In this document: positions 33,134-47,583 of the stretch, in pieces
How the letters are laid out: every line of letters begins with the position of its first letter
How positions within the stretch are numbered: the first letter of the stretch is position 1
NCBI RefSeq assembly: GCF_036785885.1
Contig: NC_092330.1
Location: 6,110,525 to 6,174,524 of the forward strand
DNA: 64,000 bases
Source of the DNA: Coffea arabica
Taxonomy: Eukaryota > Streptophyta > Magnoliopsida > Gentianales > Rubiaceae
Direction of reading: 5' to 3'
The notes under the pieces: model-generated
The model's input: the letters and a program-made list of their open reading frames with translations, nothing else
Database searches by the model: none
Told to the model about the DNA's origin: nothing
Translations under genes and position numbers: made by a program

Positions 33134-36100
33134 GTAACCACTACCCTTAATCACCCATTTAAAATCCATCAAACTCCAAACATTTCCAATTAATGACAAA
33201 AAAATTCACTTCATCTTGCACCCTTACACAAAAGAACCCACTCCACTTTCTTATCCTTTGCCACCCAATGCACACAGACTACTACTACTAGTCTTGTGTA
33301 GCACCAAGGGGGTTAGGATGCTCTCGATTGAATTTCTCTCCATTGGTCACTCCATTTAAATATATTTAAACTTTTATAACTGTATAAAATCATTCGATTG
33401 TGTCATTATTTTCCTTTTACTCTCTAGATTAACATCCTAAAAAATGATATTCTTTTGAGAATATCTTGATACTCAATTTATATCAAACATCTGAATGGTT
33501 AAAAATGAGTCAAAATTGTAACAAAATATATAGTGAGTAACCAAACGGCAAAATTTAGTCAATTTTATATGAAATTTTATGTATAACTTACACAAGTGAT
33601 TCAATATATTATGAACTGTGTTGATTTTTGAAACAAAAAATATTTAAATTAATTTTATTATAGTGTAATGAAGAGAAATTCTCTCTAGGACAATTGAGAG
33701 AAGCTTAACCCCTCTCTCAATTCTTAAGTGGAAGTAGGTTTTTCCTTCCTTATCCTTGGAGCACACGGAGTCTCTCAATTCTTTCAAATGGGAATAGTTT
33801 TTTTCCGTAGTGCACATACATTACTAGTACTATTACAGCTTAACACCTCTTTCACTTCACGAGGCAATTAAGTAGTTTATTCCTTGCTTATCCTTTGCCG
33901 CCTAGCGCACATAGATTACTATTATGACTATTTATATGAAATTTAATGTACAACTTTACACAAATAATTAAATATATTATGAACGGTGTTAATTTATAAA
34001 ACTAATATTTAAATTAGTTTTATTATAATGTAATGAAGAGAAATTCTCCTTGTTACAATAGAGAGGAGCTTAACCCTCTCTCAATTCTCATGATAAAGTA
34101 GTTTTTTCTTTCCTTTATCCCTAGAGCACGTAGAGTCTCTCAACTCTTTCAAATGGGAGTAGTTTATTCTTTAGTGCATGTATTTTCAGGAGGCGGGTAG
34201 TAGTTTTTTCGGACCAAAGGCACCGACAATCATTCTATAATATTTTTTGAATGAAATATAATTTTACGTGAATTATTTATAAAATTTTATAATACAGATA
34301 TTATTATTATATATGAGATTTACATAAGCAGTGACAATAATATATCACACCTCTATTATGATATACAAATAATTCGTTTAAAATGACAAAATGTTCCAAA
34401 GACGCTGTACCGTTCAGACGCAATTAATTTGACGATCAAACATCCAGCCCCCGTTTTTTTCTTCCTTATCCTTTGCCGCCTAGCGCAAACAGTTTACGAT
34501 TACTTCATAACACCTCTCGACACATACCTCAAGTTGCCACTTGGCTGGCCCACACGAGCTAGTATAACTATGTATATTACACCTCCCGAGGTTCCTCATG
34601 TTTTGCCATCGCACAAAGAGGAGAGGACCAGAGAGTAGGAGTTTGTTTTCTGAAGCCATTTTCAACTATCAAACTTTTCCCGAAAATCTTTCCTTCATTT
34701 GCTTTGCCTTTTTAGAAATCATTATCTAAAACAGGAATAACAAAAAAGATCGAGAAACGGGGGATCAAGAAATTTCCTTCACCTTTTCCGGAGCCATCCG
34801 CCGCCACCTCTGAAAGCTCCAACGAAAAACTGTAAAGGTCTCTCAAACCTTGTTCTCTGCTTATCTGTTGTTCCCATGAAAATTGTGTGCTATTTGTGTT
34901 CCATTTGATTCAATTTCTTTTCTTAACTATTGGTTTTGGTTGGAATATGATTGTCGTCTCACTCGTCTGAATGAGTATGGATTTAATGCGACCCTGAAAA
35001 TTTCTGGCCTGATTACTTTTCAATCATAGGGGAAAAGCTTGATTTTTGTTAGGCCCCTTTTGTGTTTGTAAAAATTCCAAAACGAAAATTTGAGCCAAAG
35101 AAAAAGAATAGATGAATCTGTGCGCATGTGGGACGATCTCCGGCCAGTCCAAAGCTGGCTGGAACTGTGAGCTCGCCGGCTAGGAGAGAGGGATTGAGAG
35201 ATTTTTGTAGTTGAATTTTTTTTTGTTTCTTCATTCTTCTGTGCGTGTATTGTGTGGGATGGGGGAGAGAGGCAACTCCGGCCAGTCCAACGCTGGCCGG
35301 AAGTGACGGGTTCTGGTGAGTTTCCTTTGAAGAAATACGTAGCCCAGCTGCGGCAGCCATCTTGTTCTTGGTTCGTTGGAGAAGATGACAATTTTCTCAT
35401 TTCTCAGCTTTAGTCCCAGTTTTCCCTTGCTTCGTAATTTTATCACCAAAATTTTAGGACTTTGTAATGACGCTGGAACTTGATTTTAGGTATTTTCAAT
35501 CAGGTCCTTAGCCATTAGCTAGTTAGCGTTTAGCTTAATTAGGATTTCAATTTTCAAGTTAAGTTGTAATTAATTCTCATTTCTCTTTTTTAGAAGTGAT
35601 GCAACTCGTATGGGCTTAGGTGTATGTAATTCTTGTACTTTTATTTTTAATTTTTCTTTATTTTCTTTAATTTTTATTATATTTATTATTATTGTGGAAT
35701 GTGATCGTGTGAGAGAGTGTTATTTCATGACCATTTTCCCAACGGAAGCTTTGGAATTAATCAGCTTGTTATATTTTATTTTTACCTGTTATGCATATTT
35801 TTATTAGTTTAGATATTTTAGGTTAATTAAGTACATGTTACGTGTTTAGCTGAAATTAACTCATTTGACCTTAAAATCAGACGATTGAGATTAAACTGGT
35901 AATCGGTTTTACAAGGTGTAGAGAGGTGTTTGAGAACATTGAACTACTACCCTTAGAAATGTAGCTTTTTAACTCTTTTTTTTTTTTTTTTAATTTGAAA
36001 GATCTGGAATTGTCTAACTAAAGGGTTTTGATTCTTATTTCAAAAGTCAAAAATTACTTTATAGGTGACTCAGTCCACCTAAACTTAATGTTGATGGTGA

Positions 36101-36876
36101 TTCCAAATTTTAAAAAAAAAAAAAAAAACCTTTTTTCTAGATTTTAGTGAGCTCAAATCCGTCACATTTGTCAATTCCATTGTAGGTCGTCCTCTTTCAT
36201 TTTTCTTTTCTATTTTGCTTTTAAAAAATCCAAAAGAAATTCATTTTTTAAAAAAAAGTTTTTCATTTTATTTTTAATTTTCTTTAGAAAGTGGGGTACA
36301 ACATGCGTGAGTGGTGGTTAAGAAACTTTTTTAAAGTTTGGAAAAATGATTGCTTTGGACCTTTATCTTTTGGGTAGTAACCAATGTAATTCCTTAACCA
36401 TTACTATCTACCAATTTAGTCCTTTATTTTTATCGAAAGTGATGAATGTAAAATTTTTGACCAATTTTCATCAAAAGGAAAATTAGCAGTCACTTGAATT
36501 GTTAAAAAACAAGTGGAAGCGACCAGTTTGGTTCTTTAACTTTAAAGTCATAACGAATCCAGTTCATTAGTTTTAATGGCTAACCAATTTAGTGTATTAC
36601 CTCATAGAAACTTGTAAACGTGGTATTTTAGGTACTAACTCAATTTAGAGGCACTTTAATTGTTTTTGAGACAATTGGTTTGAAAATAGTATTAAAAATG
36701 ATGAAACATTCTAACTACTTTTTAAAAGTCACAATGATGGTATGATATATTTTACAATGAGAAAAATAATAATTTTGATTCAAAATGATTTAACCTTTAA
36801 AAAGCTGAAATAAAGTTTTAAACATAAATTCAAGCACCTTGCTTGAAAATCATCGAAGGATGTTGATTAATTGTCA
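33134..36876. other. Intergenic sequence with a duplicated block; no gene model supported
   Basis: It contains the roughly 365-bp duplication at about 33590-34195. The phrase cttatcctttgcc followed by a Cctagcgca-like word occurs three times (near 33252, 33890 and 34467). At 34640-34860 the text resembles a 5' UTR, but no coding exon follows. ORFs on the minus strand at 35020-35449 overlap in three frames and are probably chance. Further on there are only T-runs and AT-rich sequence. Confidence 0.4.
33590..34195 (+). repeat. Two-copy direct repeat, offset about 365 bp
   Basis: taatgaagagaaattctc at 33666 recurs at 34031. The flanking text before (atatattatgaac, atttaaatt) and after (ctctcaattct, gagtctctcaa, ctttcaaatggga) also recurs in order. 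The copies have diverged by many substitutions and small gaps. Confidence 0.8.
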
Positions 36877-37238
36877 TATTAGGCATCCCATATTTTACGC
36901 TTTTAGATATTCAGTACTTTTTATGACATTTTAACTACTTTAAAGCAAAATGCTTTACCTTTTTTTTTGTTTTTTGTTTTTTGGTGTTAGTCACTTACAC
37001 TCCTCCCTGGAATCACCTAACCCATCACTTCCTCCAGGCAAAATGCTTTATATTTAAGCTCAAATAGTGATTGCTAGGTCTGTTCAAGGAACAAAAATAA
37101 TTGTTGTGTCTATTCTCAAATATTTTTTTTTTCATTGATTAATAAACTGGAGTTGTACAAGTTACTTTTAATTTTTATACTAGAGCAGCACAAGAACTAG
37201 ATAGTTCTCTTCTGCAATTTTATCTTCAAATCATGTCA
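36877..37238 (+). repeat. Dispersed repeat, copy 1 (SINE-bearing)
   Basis: Shares cttttagat, a gcaaaatg...ttta word, aagctcaaa.a.tgattgctagg, ttacttttaatttttata and caattttatcttcaaatcatgtcac with 42044-42308 in the same order and orientation. About 93 bases here (the SINE plus one copy of its target) are absent from the other copy. Confidence 0.8.
36958..37037 (-). mobile_element. 5'-truncated SINE-like insert with 13-bp TSD
   Basis: GCAAAATGCTTTA occurs at 36945-36957 and again at 37038-37050. Between them, read on the minus strand, is a short sequence with a degenerate B-box-like segment and an A-rich tail (about 25 bases of A with a few other bases). The paralogous repeat at 42044-42308 has only one copy of the target word and no insert, so it serves as an empty site. 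Confidence 0.78.
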
Positions 37239-38686
37239 CCAGCAACTACCAATATACAGTGTTTCACGCCTTATAAGTTTGTTGTTATTAATCAATGAAA
37301 GTCCAGTTTATTTTTGGGTTGGGGGGGGGGGGAGACCTTTTGTGACTTTGATCCTGTTAATGTCCTTGGTGCCTATGCTTAATGTTCTTGGTAGGTTGGG
37401 CTGGTTTCTTCGTAATGTCCTTGGTAGGTTGGTCTTGGTCACTCTCGATCTTCTTGATATTGTCCTTGGTGGGATGATCTTGTGGTCTCTTGGTCTCTAT
37501 TTTCCACTTAGCGGATGGTTGAAGTCTTGAAGACATTGATCACCCTGGGTCTTCTTAATTTCCTTAAACTTAGCCTGAATAGGCATGAAACACAACCCAT
37601 TCTTACCCAAAGATGTAGTAGTGTCCTTGAATAACCAAGTATGGAAGTGGTTACTGCACTGAAATTTTGTGTTGTGTTGTGGTGGGGAATGAAGAGCAAT
37701 TTTTAGAGTCTAGGTGTAGCTTCTTTGTTCTATTCTCCAGTTTATTATGGCAAAGGAGCTTCAGAATCAAGTATATGCACATATACTTATTAGGAGAAGA
37801 ATGTGTTTTTTGAGTATGTGGTATTCCAATTGTTATGTACTACAAACCTAAAGGCAAGAGGCAGCAGATGGAGATGGTGATGGTGATGGGGATGGGGATC
37901 ATGAAATTAAAGAATAATATGTTCAAACTAGATACGGATAGAGATTTGTTTGTTGGTATGTAATGGAAGTACTATTTATCTATATACTTATTCAGCAGTT
38001 GAGATATTATAGAGGGTTTTTAATACTTCGAGATGTGCTATTTTCTAAGCTTATTGAATTATTTTCATTTTTAATAAATTTGATTGACGTTATCTAATGA
38101 TTATCTATTAGTTAAATTTAAATGCCTAAATCGCTATATACACAAACACGGGATATAAATTCAAGTGTCTAAATCTCTATTTTATTCTAAAATATAAATT
38201 AATTTCTAGTTGTTTGTAGGCAAGGACATAAAACTAGTGTTTTCTAACTGAGTTATGCTATTCCGGCATAACAAATCAATGATGGATTCTCTCAAATTCT
38301 CAATCATCATATTTAGAATAAGTAGTAAGATTTACACCAACCAACCTGTGTAATATAAATGTAACATATAAGTGTGTAACAAATATGAATTTACATATGT
38401 ATTAATTAAATTTAAAATATTTCATTGATAAATATATATTGGGGTCTTAAAGGTTGGTTTTTCTAATGGTAAGATTGAAAAGTATTTGTTAAATTTGGAA
38501 CGGTGACACTTATATCAATGCATCAATAAAATGAAAACACAACATTAACAATTGGATGGAGGAAATGCATAAATTCAAATTGAAACAAACTAACGAATGG
38601 AAATCGGGCAGGTGGCAACAGCAGCTGCTGGGCAGCTAGCGGAATAGGTGCTGATCTCTCTTGTCAAGCGTCACTTCCATCGATCC
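37239..38686. other. Spacer and promoter region of the TANGO2 gene
   Basis: No coding gene supported; an 83-codon ORF at 37279-37530 is low-complexity (Leu/Gly/Val) and contains repeated ccttggtaggttgg words. Features include a G-run at 37321-37332 and a ggtgatgggga-type simple repeat near 37870-37900. The last 100 bases probably include the TANGO2 5' UTR. Confidence 0.4.
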
Positions 38687-40257
38687 ATGTGTATCGCCGT
38701 ATTCATTTGGAAAGTGCACCCATTCTATCCATTCCTCCTGCTTCTCAATCGGGACGAATATCACAATCGCCCCACCATCCCTCTGGGCTGGTGGCAGGAT
38801 GATCCCCACATCCTTGGTGGAAGAGATGCCGTTGCTGGTGGCACTTGGCTCTGTTGTTCCAAGGATGGACGGCTAGCCTTTCTCACCAATGTACGGGAAC
38901 TCGTCCACCCTTCCTCTCCGCATCAACAGCCAAAGAGCCGGGGTTATCTTCCCCTTCGATTCCTTCAGGTACTCCTAACAATTGTCTTCCTTTTATCTCC
39001 CTGTGCAACTCCTCTCTTTGTACTTCCACCTGTTTGCTTTTTTGCCTGTATTTCTTCGGATTGTAGTTTGTTTACAGAAAGCACTTTTCTTTCTACATAA
39101 TAACATTGATTCTCATTTATTCATTCCCTTCCGATGAAATTTTGTTGTATTTTTGTTGATTTAAGAAGAGTTCTTACTTTCTCGGCCACAGCTGCTGGTT
39201 GCTTTATGTTCTCTCTTTCTCATTGTAGAGCAAGAAAAGTCCTGAAGAATTTGCTGATGAACTAGTTGAGGAAGCAACTCTCTATAATGGGTTTAACTTG
39301 ATTGTTGCTGATCTTTGTTCAATGTCTATGCTGTACATAACCAACCGACCAAAAGGCAGCGGCATTATTGCTACACAAGTTTCACCTGGTATTCACGTCT
39401 TGTCTAATGCAAAGCTTGACAGCCCGTGGCCTAAGGTAGTTTGTATGATCTCAGATAGATGCTTGTTATTCTTGCTTCATTTTCTCCTACCCAAAGTTAA
39501 GGAGATACATCTTTACCAAATTTACAACTTTTCTGGAGCAAATTCTTCTCCACCTCAAGCCAATAGTACAAGGGTATTTTTTTTTTTTTCAATTTCAAGT
39601 TGGATCATTCCCTGATTTCTTCAGCGAGGTCACAAAAAAAGATAAAACACAGAAGCAGTAATATCTTTAAGGGCATTCTCTAATACGTAAAATAAGCTTG
39701 GTTTGGGAATGAAGTATTGACTTGTGTTCCTGTCCAAGGAAAGTAGATGTAACACTTGCAAAGTATTCTGTGAACCAAATTTTTTGCTATCACTATATAT
39801 ATGTTTTATTTCGAAAGAGATTTGGAATAAAGAGATTGACGGGGAAAAGACAAAGCTTTTGAATGGTTTTAGAAATTTCAGGCAAGAAGGCAATGGAATA
39901 AGGAGATTTCCTCGGTGCGTTTTGTGTTCTACTTTTAGTCTTTTGGTTGAAGTTGTTTGCAATTTTCATATGCATTGTCATTTCTGTAGTTTGTCAATCA
40001 AAGAACATTCTATTTTGCATGTTTATTTGACTATAACATTATATCACTGCAGGCTCAAAGATTGGAGAAAAGCTTCAAGGATCTGATGGATAAATATGGA
40101 GAAGGAGAGATCCCCTTAAAAGAGATGTCTGAAAAATTAATGAATGACACAACTAAAGATGATGAAAGCAAATTACCTCAGATTTATCCCCCAGAGTGGG
40201 AATACCATTCGAGTTCCATATTTGTTGATGCTGATATGCCTACAGTAGTCTCTCCCT

Positions 40258-40288
<31 letters not shown>

Positions 40289-40559
40289 ATTTTGTCCATG
40301 CCTGCTTGTGTTCACGTGAATGACCCTTGAAATACATCTTTCTACGTAATAAGCATCTGTGAGATCATATGTATCTCAATGCACTCAAAGAATCATTAGT
40401 TTATTTTTCTATGCACAGGGACGTTATGGTACGAGAAGTACTTCCGCATTGGCTATGAGTACAAGTGGGAACATAACTTATTTTGAAAAGCATCTTGATG
40501 CAGACTTGTGGAAGGAGCAGATCATCATCTTCCAGATTAGGAGAGAAACAATGACATAG
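38687..40559 (+). CDS. TANGO2: TANGO2 homologue (NRDE domain protein), 4 exons, about 273 aa
   Basis: Exons 38687-38968, 39229-39435, 40053-40244 and 40419-40559 join at phase 0 with GT-AG introns. The protein starts MCIAVF, with Cys2 in the position of the N-terminal nucleophile-like cysteine of the family, and carries the signature NRDE at residues 21-24, followed by GGRDAVAGGTWL and FLTNVRE. The final exon has the GRYGTRSTSAL block typical of the C-terminal half. The length is normal for eukaryotic TANGO2. Animal homologues affect Golgi/ER organisation and have been linked to haem or lipid handling in mitochondria; the plant role is not established. An in-frame upstream start at 38648 was rejected because the family begins MCI. 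Intron 3 opens with a long CT repeat directly after the donor. The gene appears intact. Confidence 0.92.
40249..40290 (+). repeat. CT-rich microsatellite at the start of TANGO2 intron 3
   Basis: ctccctccctccc followed by about 12 CT units begins only a few bases after the GT donor at 40245. Confidence 0.95.
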
Positions 40560-41544
40560 TGTCCTCTTTCAAGATAGTTTGAACTAAACAATGCTGTAAC
40601 AAATATAGGTAAATCTACGTCACAATTCTTGTATCTACTGTACAATACTTGTGTTCATCCTGTTTCTGTTAATACTGTACAGTACTTGTGTTCATCCTGT
40701 TTCTGTTATTCCATCCATATTCTGAACACGTGAATAAACCTTTCAGTTGATATGCGCTGTTTGAAGATTGTTTAGGGATGAACTAACTTGAAGCATATGA
40801 AGGTTTTTAGCACTTTGTCAGCACCAGCGTGCTTTTAAGTAATTGGTTTTAAAGAGGCTGCAAGTTAGGCTTACAAATTTCTGGAAGTGAAAACCAGTCA
40901 GTGGTGCCTGCAAGAGTTTCAGTAGTAGTAACATCCGTAGCTGGTGCCCCACTGACTGCAAGTTTTCAAGAAGCAAGTTGGCTGAGATCCATAACTTAAA
41001 TTCAGCATAACTTTGTGTTCTAATGCTACATCTGCTCTATTTTCTTTGCTTAAGTTCACATTCCATGAACGGAAGGACCATTAGTGCTACATCTGCTCTT
41101 CTTTGTCTTTTCTTGAATCTTGAGTGCACATTTTATGGATGGAAGGACCTCTGTATTTGGAGGAAGACAGTAAGACAGATTTGCCTTAGCTAAAAGAAAG
41201 AAGCAGGTGAATAGAGAAATACTTTTACTACTTCCTCTCAGTTATAGCAAGTAAAAGATTGAATCAATTGCGATGGAAAACAGTATAGATGAATAAAACA
41301 CAGACGAGGATGTCCACCTGGTATTACTAGTAGTTCTTGAAATTAGTTAATAGCTGGATGGCTCTCAATGCTAATGCTGCACATTTGATGCCGGTGCAAT
41401 CGCAACAGCAGAACAAAAAGCCTTTCAGGCGGGGTGACCAAAGTGCAAGGGCCAAAATTGCAGCAGCAGCGCAGTTGATGCATTCTTGTTTTCTTGTTTT
41501 TGTATTTACTCTACAATTCTGAGAAAGCATATACGTATGTTATT
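40560..41544. other. 3' UTR and downstream region of TANGO2 with two small duplications
   Basis: A 37-bp tandem pair (actgtacaatacttgtg... at 40637 and 40674) lies in the likely 3' UTR. A second pair of about 75 bp (gctacatctgctct..., tggaaggacc) spans about 41020-41155. No other gene supported. Confidence 0.5.
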
Positions 41545-42043
41545 AAAAGACACCCCACGTCGCGTGGTGTCCGGTGCGCCCCCGGCGGCCCTTGAAAATT
41601 CGGAGAACTGAGTGCCGTCCACGCCCGGTCGTATTCATAATCGCATCAGATCTCCAAAGTGAACAGTCTTTGGTCGATGGAATAATGTGGGTAAGGGAAG
41701 TCGGCAAAATGGATTTGTAACCTCGGGAAAAGGATTGGCTCTGAGGGCGGGGCACGGGGGTCCTAGTCCTGAACTCGTCGGTTGTCGATGGACTGCTCGA
41801 GCTGCTCCCGCGGCGAGAGCAGGTCGCTCGTGCCGGCCGGGGGGCGGACTGGGAACGGCTCCCTCGGGAGCCTTCCCTGGACGTAGAACAATCGACTCAG
41901 AACTGGTACGGACGAGGGGAATCCGACTGTTTAATTAAAACAAAGCATTGCGATGGTCCCTGCGGATGCTAATGCAATGTGATTTCTATCCAGTGCTCTG
42001 AATGTCAAAGTGAAGAAATTCAACCAAACGCGGGTAACGGCGC
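41545..42043 (+). pseudogene. Nuclear 26S rRNA gene fragment (about 0.5 kb), decayed
   Basis: The text is recognisably large-subunit rDNA: ggtgtccggtgcgc, cccttgaaaattcgg, gtcggcaaaatggat, ggaaaaggattggctctga, ctcgagctgctcccgcgg, ggactgggaacggctcc, gactgtttaattaaaac and gcattgcgatggtccctgc occur in the conserved rRNA order on the plus strand. It starts and stops abruptly and is only a fragment of the roughly 3.4-kb gene. Several substitutions relative to the conserved plant sequence indicate an old, non-functional copy. Its GC content stands out sharply from the flanks. Short ORFs inside it are artefacts. It may have arrived through a rDNA-derived DNA or RNA intermediate. Confidence 0.93.
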
Positions 42044-42308
42044 CTAGGTATCTAAAATATTAAGCTTTTAGATCATTTGGTACTTTTTGTGGCAATTAAA
42101 CAAATTTAAGGCAAAATGTTTACATTTAACTTTTAAGCTCAAAAATTGATTGCTAAGTGTCTTCAAGGTACAAGTAGAATCATTTTTTCCATTCTAAAGA
42201 ATTGTTGGTGAATTTTAGGAGTTGTATAGATTACTTTTAATTTTTATGCTAGAGCAGCACAAAAACAAGATTTTTTTTCTTGCAATTTTATCTTCAAATC
42301 ATGTCACT
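42044..42308 (+). repeat. Dispersed repeat, copy 2 (empty site)
   Basis: Direct-orientation homologue of 36877-37238, beginning exactly where the 26S rDNA similarity stops. It has an uninterrupted gcaaaatgtttacattta word where copy 1 carries a SINE. Confidence 0.8.
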
Positions 42309-43309
42309 GGTATCCTGTTTTGAGTATTTATGAATTTACGCAAGTTATTAGAAAAGTAAGAATAGCTAGATAACAAACTGTGAGATTTGTGGCTGAAACT
42401 TAAATAGGGTTCGCATAAATTGATGGTAAAGTGCATAAACTCATCTGTGGAAATCAACTATCAAAACTAATAACAACCCTTTTCATTTACTAGGCTGTGA
42501 ACTAAAGTTCAAATTCAGCTCAGTTGATGAATACGCCAACTATCAATGATTACGAAAAAAGAAAAAGGAAAATGTTTTAAAACTCTATAAACACAAAAAC
42601 AAAATAAAAAGTATATAAAACAAACATGACAAAATGCCACTAGGTCTGTTTGGATATCAAATTTTTTCAAATAACATTTTCACTTACATCATCAATATTT
42701 TTTGCAATCTATTTTTTTATATTTTCAGCTACCTTTTTATTTTGCATATGTCAAATCATAAAAAATATTATATTAATTATTTCAAATAATATTTTAAATA
42801 ATACTTTACAATAATGGCAGAAAATGACAAATTGACAAAATGCCAAGTCGAAATGAGTATATGGCAGAAAATTTTGGGGAGCAAAATTGGGACTAAGCCC
42901 ACCATTGCCTGGCAGCAAACAAGCACGCGTAAAGTTCAGGGCTTAGAGATAAGAGGAGACCAACACACTTGAAAAAGACAGAAATGCCAAATCAAAACAA
43001 AAAAATCCCCAACAGCTCATGGACCCAACACCACCATTTTATGTGTGACTCTCTTCACTTTTAAGAAAGTAGGTTGATGCAGAATGTAATTGGACTGCTG
43101 GAGGTGATCTTGATACATATCTACACGGTCCACGTTCCACACGGTTTATGAACCAGACTACAATGGTCAAGGCTAGACACCATCAATCAACACCAGACAG
43201 ATGGACTTGTTCAGCTAAAGACCTGCTTATATTACAGTACAAAATCTTGACAAATTTTCCCTATGCAACTACTTGACGTGATTAGAGATGTCTATAATTC
43301 TGCTGTTGT
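42309..43309. other. Downstream flank of the CRK gene
   Basis: No gene. At about 42650-42810 the text tctgtttggatatcaaa followed by aattatttcaaataatatt looks like the left part of a dispersed MITE family; a right-end-bearing fragment of the same family lies at 46690-46812. Confidence 0.4.
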
Positions 43310-46405
<3,096 letters not shown>

Positions 46406-47108
46406 TTTGATCAGAATCAGGCATATCAAGAATAAAAGTCGTAAATTTTTGTATTCAGGCGTGCTTGATCCTAGAGATATAAGTATGAAATACACCATGC
46501 CAGGGAACAAAGTCACTTAGGAAGACCTCTGAAAGGTAAGCTAGTCATCCTATTCTTTTTGTCAAGGTTTGATTTGAAGGTCAGCTTTACATTCAGAGAC
46601 GTATCGAGGTTTACGTGCACCAAAGTCTGTTTTGAAGGCCAGCTTTAAATTTAGACACGTATCGCGGTTTACGTGGACCAAAGTTACGTGTTTGTATTAT
46701 AAATAGATTTTTTAACATATTTTTTTATTTTTTTAATTATTTTTTTATTTTATGTATATTACATCATAAAAAGTACTATAATAATTATTTCAAATAAACT
46801 CATATCCAAAATGCACTATTTTCCTTTTTTGTTTGAAAACAATAATCATGTAGAGAGGCATTGATGAGAGGTAAAGTTTAAACCTTTGAACTCCCACCTC
46901 ACAATTAATATTAGTATGGTTGCCAACTTCTCTAAAAGAGTTGATTTTGAGGACCCACTAATCAAAGTGCCATTTTGGTTCCTCCTCTGTGCGTGTCGAC
47001 GTGGATGCAGGAGGACCTCTTGATGAGACCATGAAACAATTGTTCGGGGATGGTCCCTCTGTCCCGAATCTGTTGGGTAATTTCATTTGTGAAAAGAGGA
47101 ATCAAGAA
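46406..47108. promoter_or_regulatory. Upstream region of the CRK gene with a tandem duplication
   Basis: A two-copy repeat of about 61 bp (tttgaagg.cagctttaaat..., gacacgtatcg.ggtttacgtg.accaaag) occupies about 46571-46685. Each copy contains two ACGT cores (acgtatcg and ttacgtg), the core of bZIP-bound elements. A MITE fragment follows at 46690-46812. Promoter function is inference from position. Confidence 0.5.
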
Positions 47109-47575
47109 TAGGGTTGTCAATTGGTTGGATTTGAATCGGAATTAAAAATTTGGAATCCGGATCCAATATAATGTGACAATGTCATACCCACCCATATATT
47201 CGATGGATTTTGTGCTTAGGATCCGACGGGTCTCGAGTCAAGTCTAAATCTACCTGAAAAAATAAAGCCCAACAAAAATGGTGTATTAGAACTATTATTA
47301 TATTTAGAAATAAGGCCCCAACAAGATTAGGATTTGTTAATTTGGTAAAAGAATTATTATTGTATTTAAAAATATTTATATTTTATAATTATTAATGCAT
47401 TATTCGGATCAAAGTAAGATACTGATTGAAACCTTATATTTTGTGTCCAACTCGTTTTTTTTCGTGAGAGTAAATTGGTTTGAATCTAGATAATGAAATT
47501 ATTTCTCAATTCGTATTAGGAAAAAACTATCGAGTTCGAACCGATTCAGGTTCAAACCCGCCGTTGACAGCCCTA
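47109..47575. mobile_element. hAT MITE with perfect 8-bp TSD (467 bp)
   Basis: Termini TAGGGTTGTCAATTGG and, complemented, TAGGGCTGTCAACGGC. The flanking octamer ATCAAGAA is identical on both sides (47101-47108 and 47576-47583). Subterminal ttgaatcgg and complementary ccgattca words also pair. No coding sequence. Confidence 0.9.
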
Positions 47576-47583
47576 ATCAAGAA

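Noticed and set aside
35020..35449. Three overlapping minus-strand ORFs (72-126 codons) with repeated WTGR words
   Set aside because: The repeated words come from the duplicated CCGGCCAG hairpin read in different frames; there is no start context or splice partner.
37279..37530. 83-codon Leu/Gly/Val-rich ORF
   Set aside because: Made from a G-run and repeated ccttggtaggttgg words; low complexity.
41543..41938. Two ORFs of 70 and 83 codons on opposite strands
   Set aside because: They lie in the 26S rDNA fragment, which is not protein coding.
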